64,000 nucleotides of DNA from Calycina herbarum (taxonomy: Eukaryota > Ascomycota > Leotiomycetes > Helotiales > Pezizellaceae): contig LLEY01000079.1 of NCBI GenBank assembly GCA_001414485.1, positions 186,001-250,000 of the forward strand. Reading direction: 5' to 3'. Shown one piece after another: positions 12,066-23,647 of this stretch. Within the stretch, counting starts at the first letter, position 1, and each line of letters starts with the position of its first letter. The position numbers and the translations under genes are program-made. The notes under the pieces were generated by a model that saw nothing but the letters and a program-made list of their open reading frames with translations, was not told where the DNA came from and did no database searches.

Positions 12066-13165
12066 TAGGGCTGGCGGGACAGCTTGCTCATAGCCAACTT
12101 ATTTTCGGCGATAAATGTTCTGACCTCATAATAGAATTGTTCCGTAGAACCTTTACAGCAAGCGACTGTATCCTTCAAATCCTTGATCTCAACGGTTTAT
12201 TATTATACAAGGGCAATAAGATCGGCAAACGATGGTGAGGATTGATCGTGGTAGGGAAACGAAGGGGGAGACATAGCAGAGCGCGCTGGTTATCCCAGAA
12301 CACCGAATGAAGAAGACGGACGAGAGAGTTCGGAGACATCGGGTAGCGAGCCATGAGCCGTATAGAATTGTGACGCGCCGCCAGCACCCTGCACCCTTAA
12401 CGCAAATCCATCGCCTTGCCCAGGCTGGGTTAGGTTTATAGGACATCCTAACACCTCCGAAGAAATATGCGGGGCAGCTTTGTCTCTTTGCAGGCCCCAA
12501 ATATTTTGACTATTTAGGACAAACCAGGACGGAGAGGAAAGGCTTGGCTAAGAAGAGCGATTCGCTTTAGTGTTGTCGACAGGGGAATAAGCATTATATG
12601 GATTCGCAGATTAAGAGAAAGATCGAGGGGCAGATTAAGGAATGGAGGTGAGGGGCGCCGGTTATTGGCCGCGAGGCTGAGAAGACAAAGAAGGTCGAGG
12701 GTGTCGAGGTGTAGATGCCGCACTGCTTTGTTTAAAAGGGTTCGTGGGAGGGCTCTAGATATTGACTAGAGTGCTCTTACGCTTCAATAAATTTGGGCGA
12801 GGAGGCGCAAGGCCGAGGGGGTTGGTGACTGTAGCTGTATGACCGTCGTCAGACCATTTATGCTGAATATTATAAATTGGAACTGAAGATTTCGGAGCAT
12901 TATTCGTAACAGCATCTGGCGTACCTTCTGGATCATCGGAGGTGGTTAATCGAGGACGTTTGGTTAGTTGCTCGACTTCAGCTTCAATTTCAGCATCGGA
13001 ATCGTCATCTAGAGCGAGGCGCCGGTTTCGGTTTCGAGGATTGTGGAGGGGTTCTTCGTCGGCGGTATCGTCGGCATCGTCGGCGCCGTCGTTCATATTA
13101 ATAGAGGAAGTGTGCCTAGTCGTCGATTTGCAGCCAGAGGGGCTAGAGGGGTCGAGATCGAGCAT
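12066..13165 (-). pseudogene. Unidentified acidic/basic nuclear-type protein relic
   Basis: One minus-strand frame from ATG 13165 runs about 365 codons to the stop near 12066. It is interrupted by stops at 12755 and further on, all of TAG or TAA type and compatible with mutated CAG/CAA. The first 136 codons are open: an Asp/Glu-rich region (DGADDADDTADEE), then EAEVEQLTKRPRL with an NLS-like KRPR. The middle is Ser/Pro-rich low complexity. The C-terminal 45 residues (EIKDLKDTV...EVRTFIAENKLA) could form a helix. I do not recognise the family. It ends tail to tail with the 10114-11840 relic, and its 5' end lies about 160 bp from the Helitron start. Confidence 0.5.
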
Positions 13166-13324
13166 TTTGTTAACTTTTAGGTGCTGAACGCGACTGACGA
13201 GGCGCCGGTGCTTGAATAATTTGTTAGCTACATCTAAAACTCGATGAAGTATTACCTACCAACCATTGCGAAGAGTCAGAGGACTCACACGGCGCAGGCG
13301 TAGCAAAGTTCGATGCTAGTTATT

Positions 13325-13336
13325 AAAAGCGTAGCT
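13325..13336 (+). repeat. Helitron left-end motif, inverted at 26550-26561
   Basis: AAAAGCGTAGCT here matches AGCTACGCTTTT at 26550-26561. The same pair occurs in the deleted copy at 26596-26607 and 27995-28006. These are the likely recognition ends for the rolling-circle transposase. Confidence 0.8.
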
Positions 13337-16300
13337 TTTTTTTAGGTTCCGACCCCCCTGCCCACGAGTCGAAGGCTGCCTTTTTCCTCACGTGATCGAA
13401 AAATGTCAGATCACCTGATACATAGCGCTTAGTCATTCGAAAGTGTCCTTCGTAGTTAGCAAGGCTTTTTGCTCCGGTAACCTTACTTAGATTTCGCCTA
13501 TACCATGGCTACTAAATACTACTCGACGTGTATATAGAAGCTCCCCCTTCCCTCTTTCTTCAAGGATATAGACGCCGATGTCCATTCGCGGGTCTACTTA
13601 TCGTGTATTACGTACTATAATAAACCACGAAAACGCTGTACTACAACTATAGCTAGTCTGTAACGGCTAGCTTAACGCCCGCGAATTGACGCGCCAATAC
13701 CTGTATTTCCCCTTCTCTTCCTTCTATATAGTACTAATCGATATAGGCTCTTCTACGGCCGCCTTCCCGTCTACCGTAGATCTATCTCGTCTATGAATTG
13801 ACCCTCGAACCTGCTCCCTCCCCGCCACCCCCTCTCCCCCTCCGCGAACCAGGCTTCCTTCCTACGGACTAGTGGCAGCTGATTCAAGACTTTAACAATG
13901 CTATGTGGACCGTCTAGATAGAGGGTTGTAGCCGCTGCCGCGAACGGTGGTTTGCGATAGCTTTAAAGGATACTATATGTTGTAAGTGTTACTTACGAGA
14001 TCCTAAAGATTGTAGACCGTATCTTATGTCTCTAGATAACAAGATAGACCCTAGACCTGTAATAGATACCTTGCTAGCGCTTACTTAAGTAGAAGAGATG
14101 ATTATCGCCTGTTCCTACGTCTAGATAGTCCTCTTTCAGTACCGCGGGTACTAGTATTACTATTCGGGTTACTATGTAAGTTTTATATAGAATATAGTTA
14201 AGACTGTAATAGTACTCTCTAACCTCCCTACGGATCTAGATATTGTTCTTGTCTGTCTACTAGATACGGCCTAGAATCTTAAGTATATCTCTACTTTAAG
14301 TACTCTTATAGACTGTATTAACCTATATAGATATTAACGCTAGTTTAAGGCTGATTTTCAGGTCTGTAAACGTTATGTCTTAATATAGCTCTATTACCTC
14401 TAAGTATACTATCCCGACTACTGTTATATCACTCTCTTATACGCCTGTATTAAGTCGCTCCTAGATAATAGAGATATATTAGACGTATTTCCTACGATTA
14501 TTAATCTAACGACCTACTCTACGGATCTCGTCGATAATGCTATAGATAGAGCAGCGCCTAATATAGACTGTTTACCGCCTGTTAATACCTAGTCTATAGT
14601 CCTTAATCTCTATATTACAACGACTAAGGCGGACTTAATCTGTGATAAGCTTATAGGCTGTACTACGTAACCTTAAGGAATCCCTGCCCTGTCTATCTAT
14701 ATAACGCCGTTAGACGAGGCATTAGAGAATAAGCGGATCTTTATAATAGCCTTCTCTACGCTCTATCCTACGAGCTATATAGACTTTAACAGCCCCTGTT
14801 TACGGTCCGTCTCTCTAAGCGACTACGCCCGTCACCTTCTCTACTATTACAACGGCCGTTTTAGACGCTATCCTTAGTAGCGGTTCTTAGTTTTTAATAT
14901 CCTTATACAGCGGAAGGCTGTAAGCGCGGCCCGTTTCTACGTATCTACAGCGTCCGGCTTAAAAGATCTTACTCGCGAAGAGCTTATAGCTACGCTATAG
15001 GACGATACGTAGCTTATTAATTAGATCGTCTATTAAGGGTCCGATTTAACGGGAACTCGCCCGTTTTAGCGGAATAAGAGTAACAGCTTAACTGTATAGG
15101 CCTGTTTCCTCTTATAAAAGACGTCCCTAGTTTTTGTCACCTTCAGCGTAGTAGATATATAGTAGTACGATCTTCACCGCTACCTTACGGGTTAGGAAGG
15201 CGTGACTGGTGCGACAGATATAGTCTGTTACTAGTTTATCTAGAAAGGGATTTAAGATAACCTATATATCATAGCCTACTACCTTTAGATCCGTTTCCGG
15301 ACGTTTATATAGACGGTGTTATAGCTGCTTCTAAAGTTTATAGATTATTAGAACTGTTTTAAGTAGTAGGCGCGTAGATTAGGCCATCTCTACTACCTAC
15401 TATAGATCCTATCTACGCCCTCTCTTAATCACGAGTTAGATATAGCCTACGAAGCCTTTATATAGTATTAGAGCGAACTGATTACAGCTTAGAATCCAGA
15501 CCTGTTATAGCTCCTAGACCTCTGTAATCTAGTATTACTTAACTCTACGGACGTTGCGAATACGTCTGATTAATTTATAGCCTTAGTAAACCGGCTATAG
15601 AAGTACTCTAATTATACTACAAGCTACTGTCTACGGACGAACAAAGAGACGAAGCAGTCGAGTTACCGGTTCTTCTTTCCACAGCCTTACTTTACAGATA
15701 TAACGATTACCTATACTATTAATCTAAAGGCGTAGCTGTTCTTGCCGGCCTATAACGACCCGTTTTTTAATTAGTACGCTCTTATAATCACTATAGGTTC
15801 GTATATAACGTCTATAAAGAGGATATAGCTAATATATCTAAGGCTAGCTCGCTAATATAGATATCCAACCGCCGACGAGCCTCTATGTAGTCTTGTCGTA
15901 TATTAGCAAGTACGTGTCTAAGCTAGAAAAGTCGTCCGTCTTATATATAGAACTTCAAACGTAAGTATTACCGTACGTAAACGACCGTGTACTCTTACTC
16001 TCGTTCGCGTCTAAGATCTTAAATAAGCTTATTAGAGAGCGTGACTGGTCGGTCTAAGAAGTGTACTATATCCTCCTCTAGGTTCCGGTCTAAGATTCTT
16101 CGCGGATGCTTATAAGCCTTAACTACTGTCTACTAAAGAAGTAGTAAGAGCTTATTATCCTAGAGTTAGAGAGCGTTACAGCTGGCTGTTCCGTCTTACA
16201 GAGGTACTGTAACCGTCTTATAGACGCCCCCGGTAGTTAAGCGCTCTTAACCCTCTCTCTATACAAGTGGTTATAGACGTGGGACTAGGTATAGTAGAGG

Positions 16301-16682
16301 CCGTGCCTGCAAGCCTAGTCGCAGGTGATTAACTACTACCTACGGTACCTAAGCGATCTTACTACTCTGTCTTATATAGACTACTACTAGGTAAAGCTTA
16401 TACTCTACTACCTGTTTATCGTATACGAGGACTTACTTACAGTCGACGGAATCGAGTATAGGTCGTTTATAGGCGCGTTTCACATCTGTCGGACGTCTTA
16501 TAACTACCTGTTAGACTTCTATACGGATCCGCTATAAGAGGGCGACGACGAGAGCGACGAGGTAAGCGAGGAAGAAGAACGAGACACGGATAGAATAGAG
16601 CAACCCCTAGTAGACTTTAAAGCGTTTACTCGCCGGCGGCTAGGCTGCGAACTAGACTTTACAGACCCGTTAGATACGTTAG

Positions 16683-17117
16683 TGTTACGAATCACGTGCA
16701 CACGTGATAAGTGAAGACCAGGCGGCGTCCTAATAGGTTAAGCACTATCGGAATACTCTTATAGTAGATAGGGATCGGTTAGGTTAGCTAAGCGATCCAG
16801 GGATTTCTTTTAGTTATAATCACGTGATAAGAGTTCGCTAGACGGGGCGACAGGTCTAGCAGTCTAGCAGCGACGGAGCGACTAAGCTAGTAGGCTAGTA
16901 CGAGGAAGGAAGCACCTATATAAGACTGGCACGTCTGCTATTAGATAGAAGCTTCGTACTTAACTTTAGTTATTAATCTTATTATCTTATTTAACATCTT
17001 TAATATAAGTAACGAGTTCACTTCTAAGTAAACAACCTAGCGCATCTATACTTCTTATCTATATACTAACCTTCGAGACTTAGTTATCTTTGTTTAGTTT
17101 ATTTAAGTTTTGTTATA
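16683..17117 (+). repeat. 5' LTR of chromovirus
   Basis: 435 bp, starting TGTTACGAATCACGTG and ending TTTTGTTATA (ancestral CA end changed to TA). U3 holds two ATCACGTG-type sites near 16691 and 16829. Confidence 0.9.
16917..16924 (+). promoter_or_regulatory. TATA box of chromovirus LTR
   Basis: TATATAAG inside the LTR, conserved in the 3' LTR. Transcription would start downstream, placing the cgagttcacttc segment near the RNA 5' region. Confidence 0.5.
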
Positions 17118-17128
17118 CTTTAAGCACC

Positions 17129-17138
17129 TACTTAGAAG
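17129..17138 (+). promoter_or_regulatory. Probable primer-binding site (self-priming type)
   Basis: TACTTAGAAG, 12 bp after the 5' LTR, is the exact reverse complement of CTTCTAAGTA at 17021-17030 in the LTR. This is the arrangement known for self-primed Tf1/sushi-group chromoviruses, where the RNA 5' end folds onto the primer site. No typical tRNA-complementary site starting TGG follows the LTR. Confidence 0.5.
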
Positions 17139-17220
17139 TTCAGTCGCCATAGCCCTAGCAACCCTCGCAGCAGCTAGCCCGAATACTAGTTGAGTTAACG
17201 TCGCGGGAACATCTAGAAGT

Positions 17221-20200
17221 ATGACTAGAAGAACACCTGCCGGTATACAGTTAACTAGGAACGACGATAATATCAGTATACTAGACGCCCCTAAGCCCTA
17301 TAAGGTCGAAGCACTTAAGTCTATTAAAGTTAAGATGCTAGATACGTATTATAGGAAGCGAAAGGAACTCGACTTATTCCTTCTCTAAATAGACATCTAC
17401 TTCAACTTTAACTCTAATAAGTTCGAAGGCAATTATAATTCGCGAACTATCTTTACTATCTCCTATCTTAGGGGATTAGTATTAGAATAGGCTTAGCTAT
17501 ACTTAGAAGACTTCTTTGAAAATAAGAATAAAGATAGAAAGATAGAATTAACTAAGGTTATATTTAAATCTTAGAGAGGATTTAAAGTAACTATTAAGAA
17601 AGTCTTTAGAGACTTCGATATAATTTAAACAGCTGTACGTAAGCTTTTAGAATTATACTAGACTGGATTAGTAATAGATTACACTAATAAGTTTTAATGT
17701 TATAGAACGAAGTCGGGATAGGACGCGATTACTCTTATAGAACTCTTTCACAGAGGATTAAAGGTATATATTCATAAGGAAATAGCTAAGTAGAATATAT
17801 AGTTCTTAACTATTATAGGTATAATAGAGGAAGTCGTCTAGTTAGACAATCACCTATATGAATTCAGGAAGAATAACCCTAGACATAGGGAAAAGAGCAA
17901 AGGGTTAGGAAAGTAGAAGTACTCTTACACTAGTAAGCATAGTAAGGAGGCAAACGCTATATAAAAGAAAACCTTTCTAAAGAAAGGAGGACTTTCCTAG
18001 AAAGAACGAAATTATCGACGTAAGTAGAACTTATATTATAATTATAGCTAACTAGGCTATAGAGTAAATAAGTATAGTAAGAGGAAAGATTCTAAGAGAA
18101 AGAAACAAGTTAATACTACTATTTAATAATAGGTAGCTTTAACCGATTGTATTAAACTCACGAATAAGGAGCTTAAAGCACGAGGATATAGAACCTAGAT
18201 TAAAGATATTAAAAGAATTAGTAAAGTATAAGATACTAATAATAATAGAGATCCGCTTCTTAAGGAATATTATAATATATAATTAGTAATAGAATCAGAG
18301 CAACCTCTTTAAGTAGAATACGAATCACTACTATCGACTAGTTCTTTAAAGATATTAGGTTCATCTTCTAGTTTAGAAAGAGAAATAAAGAATAAGGACC
18401 TAGAAGTTAGAGAAACTTAGGCTTTCCTTAAAACTTTTAAATAAGGAAATTAATAAGTATATATCAATAATTAGAAACCAGATTTCTAGAGTCCTTATAT
18501 AATATAAGAGGTTAACCCAACCATCTTAACAACGTATATAGTTATAAGTAATAACCCTAAAATAATAACTCTAGTTAGCCTAATTACTAGATAGAAAACT
18601 ATTAAAGAAAAGGAACTAGAACAGAAACACTAACTAATTAAAAAACCTAGCTACTCTAAAGTAGAGAATATATAGAAAATATATAATATGTTAAATAAAA
18701 TTAGTATATAGACATAGTAAGTTCTAACAGGATTTAAAGGACGAATTAAAACTTCTTTTCTTAGGACACTACCTGAAGATATTATACTAGAGGAATTTAA
18801 GTAATATATCGTAGTTATATTAATTAGAAATAATAGGTTAGTACTAAGAAAATACGACTTATAATAACTGTTTAGTATATTATTCTAGGAGCAAAGGGAA
18901 TTTAATATAACCAGATAGGCTAAGACGGAACTAGAAGAAATATACTATCTATTAGTAGGAGAACTATAGTCTATAGAAGCCATTTCAGAAACCAGTTACG
19001 AATAGATCTAATATAACTATGAACAAACACTAAAGCAATTTATAAGAGAAATTCCTAAAACTATAGAAATCGTAGAATATAGATTAGTATACAAGATAGT
19101 ATACGCTAATAAGAAAAGAGTAAGGTTCTTTCTATAGTATAAGAACGAAGAAAGAAAAAAGTATAATTAAGAAAATCAATCTTTTAAAGTCTAATATATT
19201 AAAGCAAAGTTAGACACTACTTTAGAAGAAAGACAGTTAGTAATAACTATAGAAGTAAAAGGGAAAAAGTTATGAGTTATAATAGACTCGGGAGTAATAG
19301 GTAACTTTATTTCCCTAATAGCTTAAGAGAAGCTAAACGTCCTAATTAAGGAAATAAGACTATATTAACTAAGAGTAGTTAATAGAATAGACGTTATATA
19401 CTAAAACAGGATTATTAATTAGTAAACTATTCTAATAAGAATCAATATTAAAGAATACTATTTAGATATATAATTTAATATTGTTAAAATAAGAAGTAAG
19501 GAAGCAATACTTAGTATACTATAGATTTAGGAACATAATCTAGAAATCGACTAGAAAGATAAGAAAATAACTTTTAGTCGATATAAATATAAGAGATCGT
19601 GTTTATAACTTTAAAGCTAGAACGAGGTTAGCGCTACCTCTTCTAAAGTACTAGGACACCTTACCCAGGGTCTTCTACAGGTTAGTAAGAAAGCTAATAA
19701 CGAAATACCTATGTAGTATAGAGAATTTAAGGCTTTGTTTAAAAACCCGGAAGACTTACGAGCCTTACTAGAACATCGCTTATAAGATTATAAGATTAAA
19801 TTAAAAGAGGGTTATTACCTCTTAAAGTAGAAGCTTCAGTTGTATAACTAGAAAAGCCTATAGAGAATAGAAAGTTATATAAAGAAAGGTATTAAGAAGA
19901 GACATATTAGAAGATCTAAGTCGCTAATTACCTTAAATATACTTATTATTAAGAAGAAAGACAACCTAGATAGGAGAGTATATATTAATTATTAAGAAGT
20001 AAATCATACTACGGTTAAGGACGCTTATCCGCTACTACCTAGCTAATACTTATAGAACAAGTTAGGCAAGGTAGTATAATTTACAAAATTAGATCAACGA
20101 AACGCTTATAGACTTATATAAATAAAAGTTAGAGACGAATAGAAGATAGTATTTACCTTACTATTAAGCCTTTACAAATATACAGTTATACTATTTAGAC

Positions 20201-22510
20201 TCTATAATACACTAGCTATATGTTAAAGACAAAATAATAACATTTTAGAAGATCTTCTAAGAGTAATAGTAATTTATTACCTAGATAATATCCTAATCTT
20301 CTTAGAAAAAGAAGAGGAATATAAGGAACATGTTAGAGAGGTTTTACAACGACTTACGAAAGTAAACTCTCGATTAAAACTCTTAAAATACAAGTTTAGA
20401 GTAACTTAGACACTTTTCCTAGAATAGGTATTTAGCCTAGGAAAAATGGAAATAGATCTAGTAAAGATCTAAGACATCTTAAACTAGAAATTACTAGAAA
20501 ATATAAAAGATATATAGTCCTTCCTTAGATTTGTAAACTTTTGCCGTCTGTTTATATAAGACTATATAAAGATTACTAAACTAATGTCGATACTAGTTAA
20601 GAAAGCTACTAAGTTTATATAGAATAAATAGGTAGAGAATACTTTTTAGAAAATTAAAGCAAAGTTTATAGAAAAACCTATTCTATATAATTTTAATATA
20701 GATAAACCTAGTATAATCGAAATAGACGCTTTAGACATAGCAGTAGGTACGATTCACCTATAACCAAATAATAAAGGAAAACTTATACCTATTATATATT
20801 ATTTAAAAACATTTAACCTAGTATAATAAAACTATAGCATCTTCGATAAGGAACTGCTTACTATAATATTAGCTTTAAAATACTAGAGAATTTATTTATA
20901 GCTAGTAAAATACCTAGTCACAGTTTTATCTAACTATAAGAACCTTAGGACGTTTATAACGACTAAGGAACTTATAATAAGGCAATTAGCTAGATAGTTA
21001 AAGATATTAGAAGGATTTGACATTATTATCTAACATATAAAGAGGACGTTAAATACTTAGGCTAATACTCTTAGCTAGAAACCTAGATATAAGAGAAATA
21101 AGGAGTATAAGAAGATTATAATCTTAAAAACTCTTAAGAATAGAGACTTAGTACCTACTATATATAAGATAGTAGTAATAAACAACATCTAGATAGATAA
21201 AATTTAGAAAATATATAAAGGTTATAACTAGTATATAAAAGGGAAATTATAGGTTCTTAGCTTATACGCTAAGGAATTTATATAGGAATACTATACTACG
21301 CCCGCTTATAGATATTAAGGAATTCGTAGAACCCTCTAAAGGATAAGATAACACTACTATATTAATCGGTTATTTATAATAGTTAAGGAAGTAATAGTAG
21401 AATATAATACCTATACTAGGAATAAGGCTTCCTACTATACTCCTTATAGACAGATAAACACTACTCTAATACTATAGATACCTTAGAAATCAATATCTAT
21501 AGATTTTATTATTAAACTACTAAAATCTAAAGACCTAATAATAGGAGTTGAATATAATACGATCCTAGTTATTATAGAACGACTTACGAAGTATATAATT
21601 CTTATAATATATATAGAGTCAAGTATAGCTAAGGAACTAGTATTCGCATTCCTTAGAGAAGTAGTCTTAAGACATAGACTACCTGAAGAAATACTCTTAG
21701 ACAGAGACAAGCTCTTTACCTTGAAATTTTAGATCGCTCTTATAGAACGATTAGGTACGAAAAGAAAGCTCTCTATAGCTTTCTACTCTTAAATAAATAG
21801 AGGAAACAAATAGATGAATTAAGTAATTAAAACATACCTTTATTATTATATAAACTACTAGTAAGACAACTAGGTAGAACTGCTACTCTTAGCGTAGTTT
21901 GCCTACAATAGTTTAGTAATAGAAACAACACTTGTTATACTATTCTATACTAATTTTAAGTATAAATTATTAGTATATTAAGAACTATTATCTACGACTA
22001 TTAATAATCAACTTACTCGTGTTTAGGTCTCGAAAATTAAGAGTCTATATAAGGAACTTATAGAAGACCTATAATTTATAGTAGAGAGAAATACGTACTA
22101 CTATAACAAACGACGTAGTTAGAAGCTAATACTAAAAGAGAGAGATAAAGTCTACTTAGTATAAAAGAATATTGATATAAAAAGACTAAGTAATAAACTA
22201 GATTATAAAAAACTTAGACTATTTAAAATCAAATACGTTAAGGGACCTTTAAATTATAAATTAGCACTACTAAGGATAATAAACATCTACCTAGTATTCT
22301 ATATATCCTTACTTAAACCAGTACTACTAGGAGTACTATCAGCCTTACTTATAGAAATTTAACTAGTAAACCTAAACACTAAGTATAAAGTTAAGAGGAT
22401 TCTTAACTATAGACTTATTAGAGGACAGGTCAAGTATTTAATAAAATAGTTAGATTACCTATATTTAGAAAACACTTAGGAACCTAGAAAAAACATTAGC
22501 TAGTACTTAG
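17221..22510 (+). pseudogene. Chromovirus gag-pol, dead
   Basis: Gag starts near ATG 17221. Its CCHC knuckle at about 18030-18075 now reads YYNYSQLGYRVNKY: all four zinc ligands (C, C, H, C) have become Tyr by RIP-type changes. The protease active site IIDSG is at about 19279-19293. Reverse transcriptase spans about 19800-20500, with the catalytic box now IYYLDNILIF (20272-20301), so the second Asp of the YxDD box is Asn. RNase H follows to about 21000. Integrase has the LDRDKLFTLKF and RLGTKRKLS blocks (about 21690-21780) and NYQQDNWVELLLLAQFAYN. A chromodomain, which targets integration to heterochromatin, lies at about 22381-22505 (KYKVKRILNYRL...WLDYLYLENTWEP). Many stops and lost catalytic residues rule out activity. 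Confidence 0.9.
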
Positions 22511-22549
22511 AGGAACTTTAAGAGTTCCACCGTCGAAACCTAAGTCTAC

Positions 22550-23110
22550 CTATATCGCATAGTTAGTAGGAAAGGACTTAAGAAAGGCTAGGTCGAGGCC
22601 TAGAGCGAGGGCAGGGTCGGAAACATCGGGCGTAGGAAGGGCGGCTAGCCTAGTAGCCTCTTCTTCTATCCGCTTCTTTTCTTCCTCCTTCTCTTTCTTC
22701 TTTCTTTCTAGATCTTTAATAGTATCTAACTTGTTAAGCAAGTTAAGACCAGTAGCTATTATCCTTTAACGCTTCTTATAGAGCTAGTGTTTTTGCTTCT
22801 TTAGTCGACGAATACGAGCTATAGCCTTAGCTATGATCGTATAACTCTTCTCCTCTTTATTATCTAGATACTTGATCTAGGAGTCGACGCTCTCCTACTC
22901 GTTTACTACAGGCATTCGATTAATAATACAGACATCGTAGGATTTGTTTATAGTAGTATAGCGACCATACTATAATAGTTTTTAGTCTCTAGGACTAAAA
23001 CACTCGTGTTCCTTATTAGCGTTTTTACAACAGGTATATAGAGCTATTTTCTTACCTGATAAGTTAATTACTCTACTAAGGGCTTCGTAGTCAGTTCGTC
23101 GTAGAGAACG
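22550..23110 (-). pseudogene. Antisense accessory ORF between chromodomain and 3' LTR
   Basis: On the minus strand a frame reads from about 23110 to a stop at 22550. Its N-terminal half is Cys-containing (LYTCCKNANKEHECFSPRDQ ... YDVCIINRMPVVNE). The C-terminal half is a charged coiled coil (RIRRLKKQKHQLYKKR, LERKKKEKEEEKKRIEEEA) ending ALGLDLAFLKSFPTNYAI. The last 63 codons are open; upstream stops fit Gln/Trp codons hit by RIP. Strand, position and partly intact codons suggest a real gene carried by the element. Function unknown; the Cys pattern may be a degraded zinc-binding motif. Confidence 0.55.
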
Positions 23111-23199
23111 AGGGGCATTTATATTAAAAAAGGAAGAAGGCTGCTAGCCTTCTAATAATATTTCTTAGGTCGTACTTAAGCGTAGGGACACGCTAAGCT

Positions 23200-23212
23200 A
23201 AGAAGGGGATAG
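23200..23212 (+). promoter_or_regulatory. Polypurine tract of chromovirus
   Basis: aagaaggggatag directly abuts the 3' LTR start (TATTACAA, ancestral TGTTACGA). It is the usual plus-strand primer position. Confidence 0.7.
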
Positions 23213-23647
23213 TATTACAAATCACGTATATACGTAATAAGTAAAGACTAGGCGGCGTCCTAATAGGTTAAGCACTATCGGAATACTCTTATAGTAGATA
23301 GGGATCGGTTAGGTTAGCTAAGCGATCTAGGGATTTCTTTTAGTTATAATCACGTGATAAGAGTTCGCTAGACGAGGCGACAGGTCTAGTAGTCTAGCAG
23401 CGACGGAGCGACCAAGCTAGCAGGCTAGCACGAGGAAGAAAGCACCTATATAAGACTGGCACGTCTGCTATTAGATAAGAGCTTCGTGCTTAACTTTAGT
23501 TATCAATCTTATTATCTTATTTAACATCTTTAATATAAGTAACGAGTTCACTTCCAAGTAAACAACCCGGCGCATCTATACTTCTTACCTACATACCAAC
23601 CTTCGAGACTTAGTCATCTTTGTTTAGTTCGTTTGAGTTTCGTTACA
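23213..23647 (+). repeat. 3' LTR of chromovirus
   Basis: 435 bp, ending TTTCGTTACA. It keeps the presumably ancestral CTTCCAAGTA at 23551-23560 where the 5' LTR has CTTCTAAGTA. It is followed by the GTTAG duplication. Confidence 0.9.

Larger units (their letters stand above)
16683..23647 (+). mobile_element. Complete chromovirus (Ty3/gypsy with chromodomain), RIP-killed
   Basis: The element is 6965 bp with two 435-bp LTRs (16683-17117 and 23213-23647), TG...CA ends, and a 5-bp target duplication GTTAG (16678-16682 and 23648-23652). Inside, in order: gag, protease, reverse transcriptase, RNase H, integrase, chromodomain, an antisense ORF and a polypurine tract. It lies within the Helitron coding region, so it inserted after the Helitron. 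The LTRs differ by C/T and G/A changes in the contexts I inspected. It is the reference copy for the fragments at 1-954 and 52856-56040. Confidence 0.92.

Noticed and set aside
12189..12500. 103-codon minus-strand ORF, Cys/Arg-rich
   Set aside because: The neighbouring frame continues the 13165 relic with only Gln-type stops, so this ORF is a shadow.
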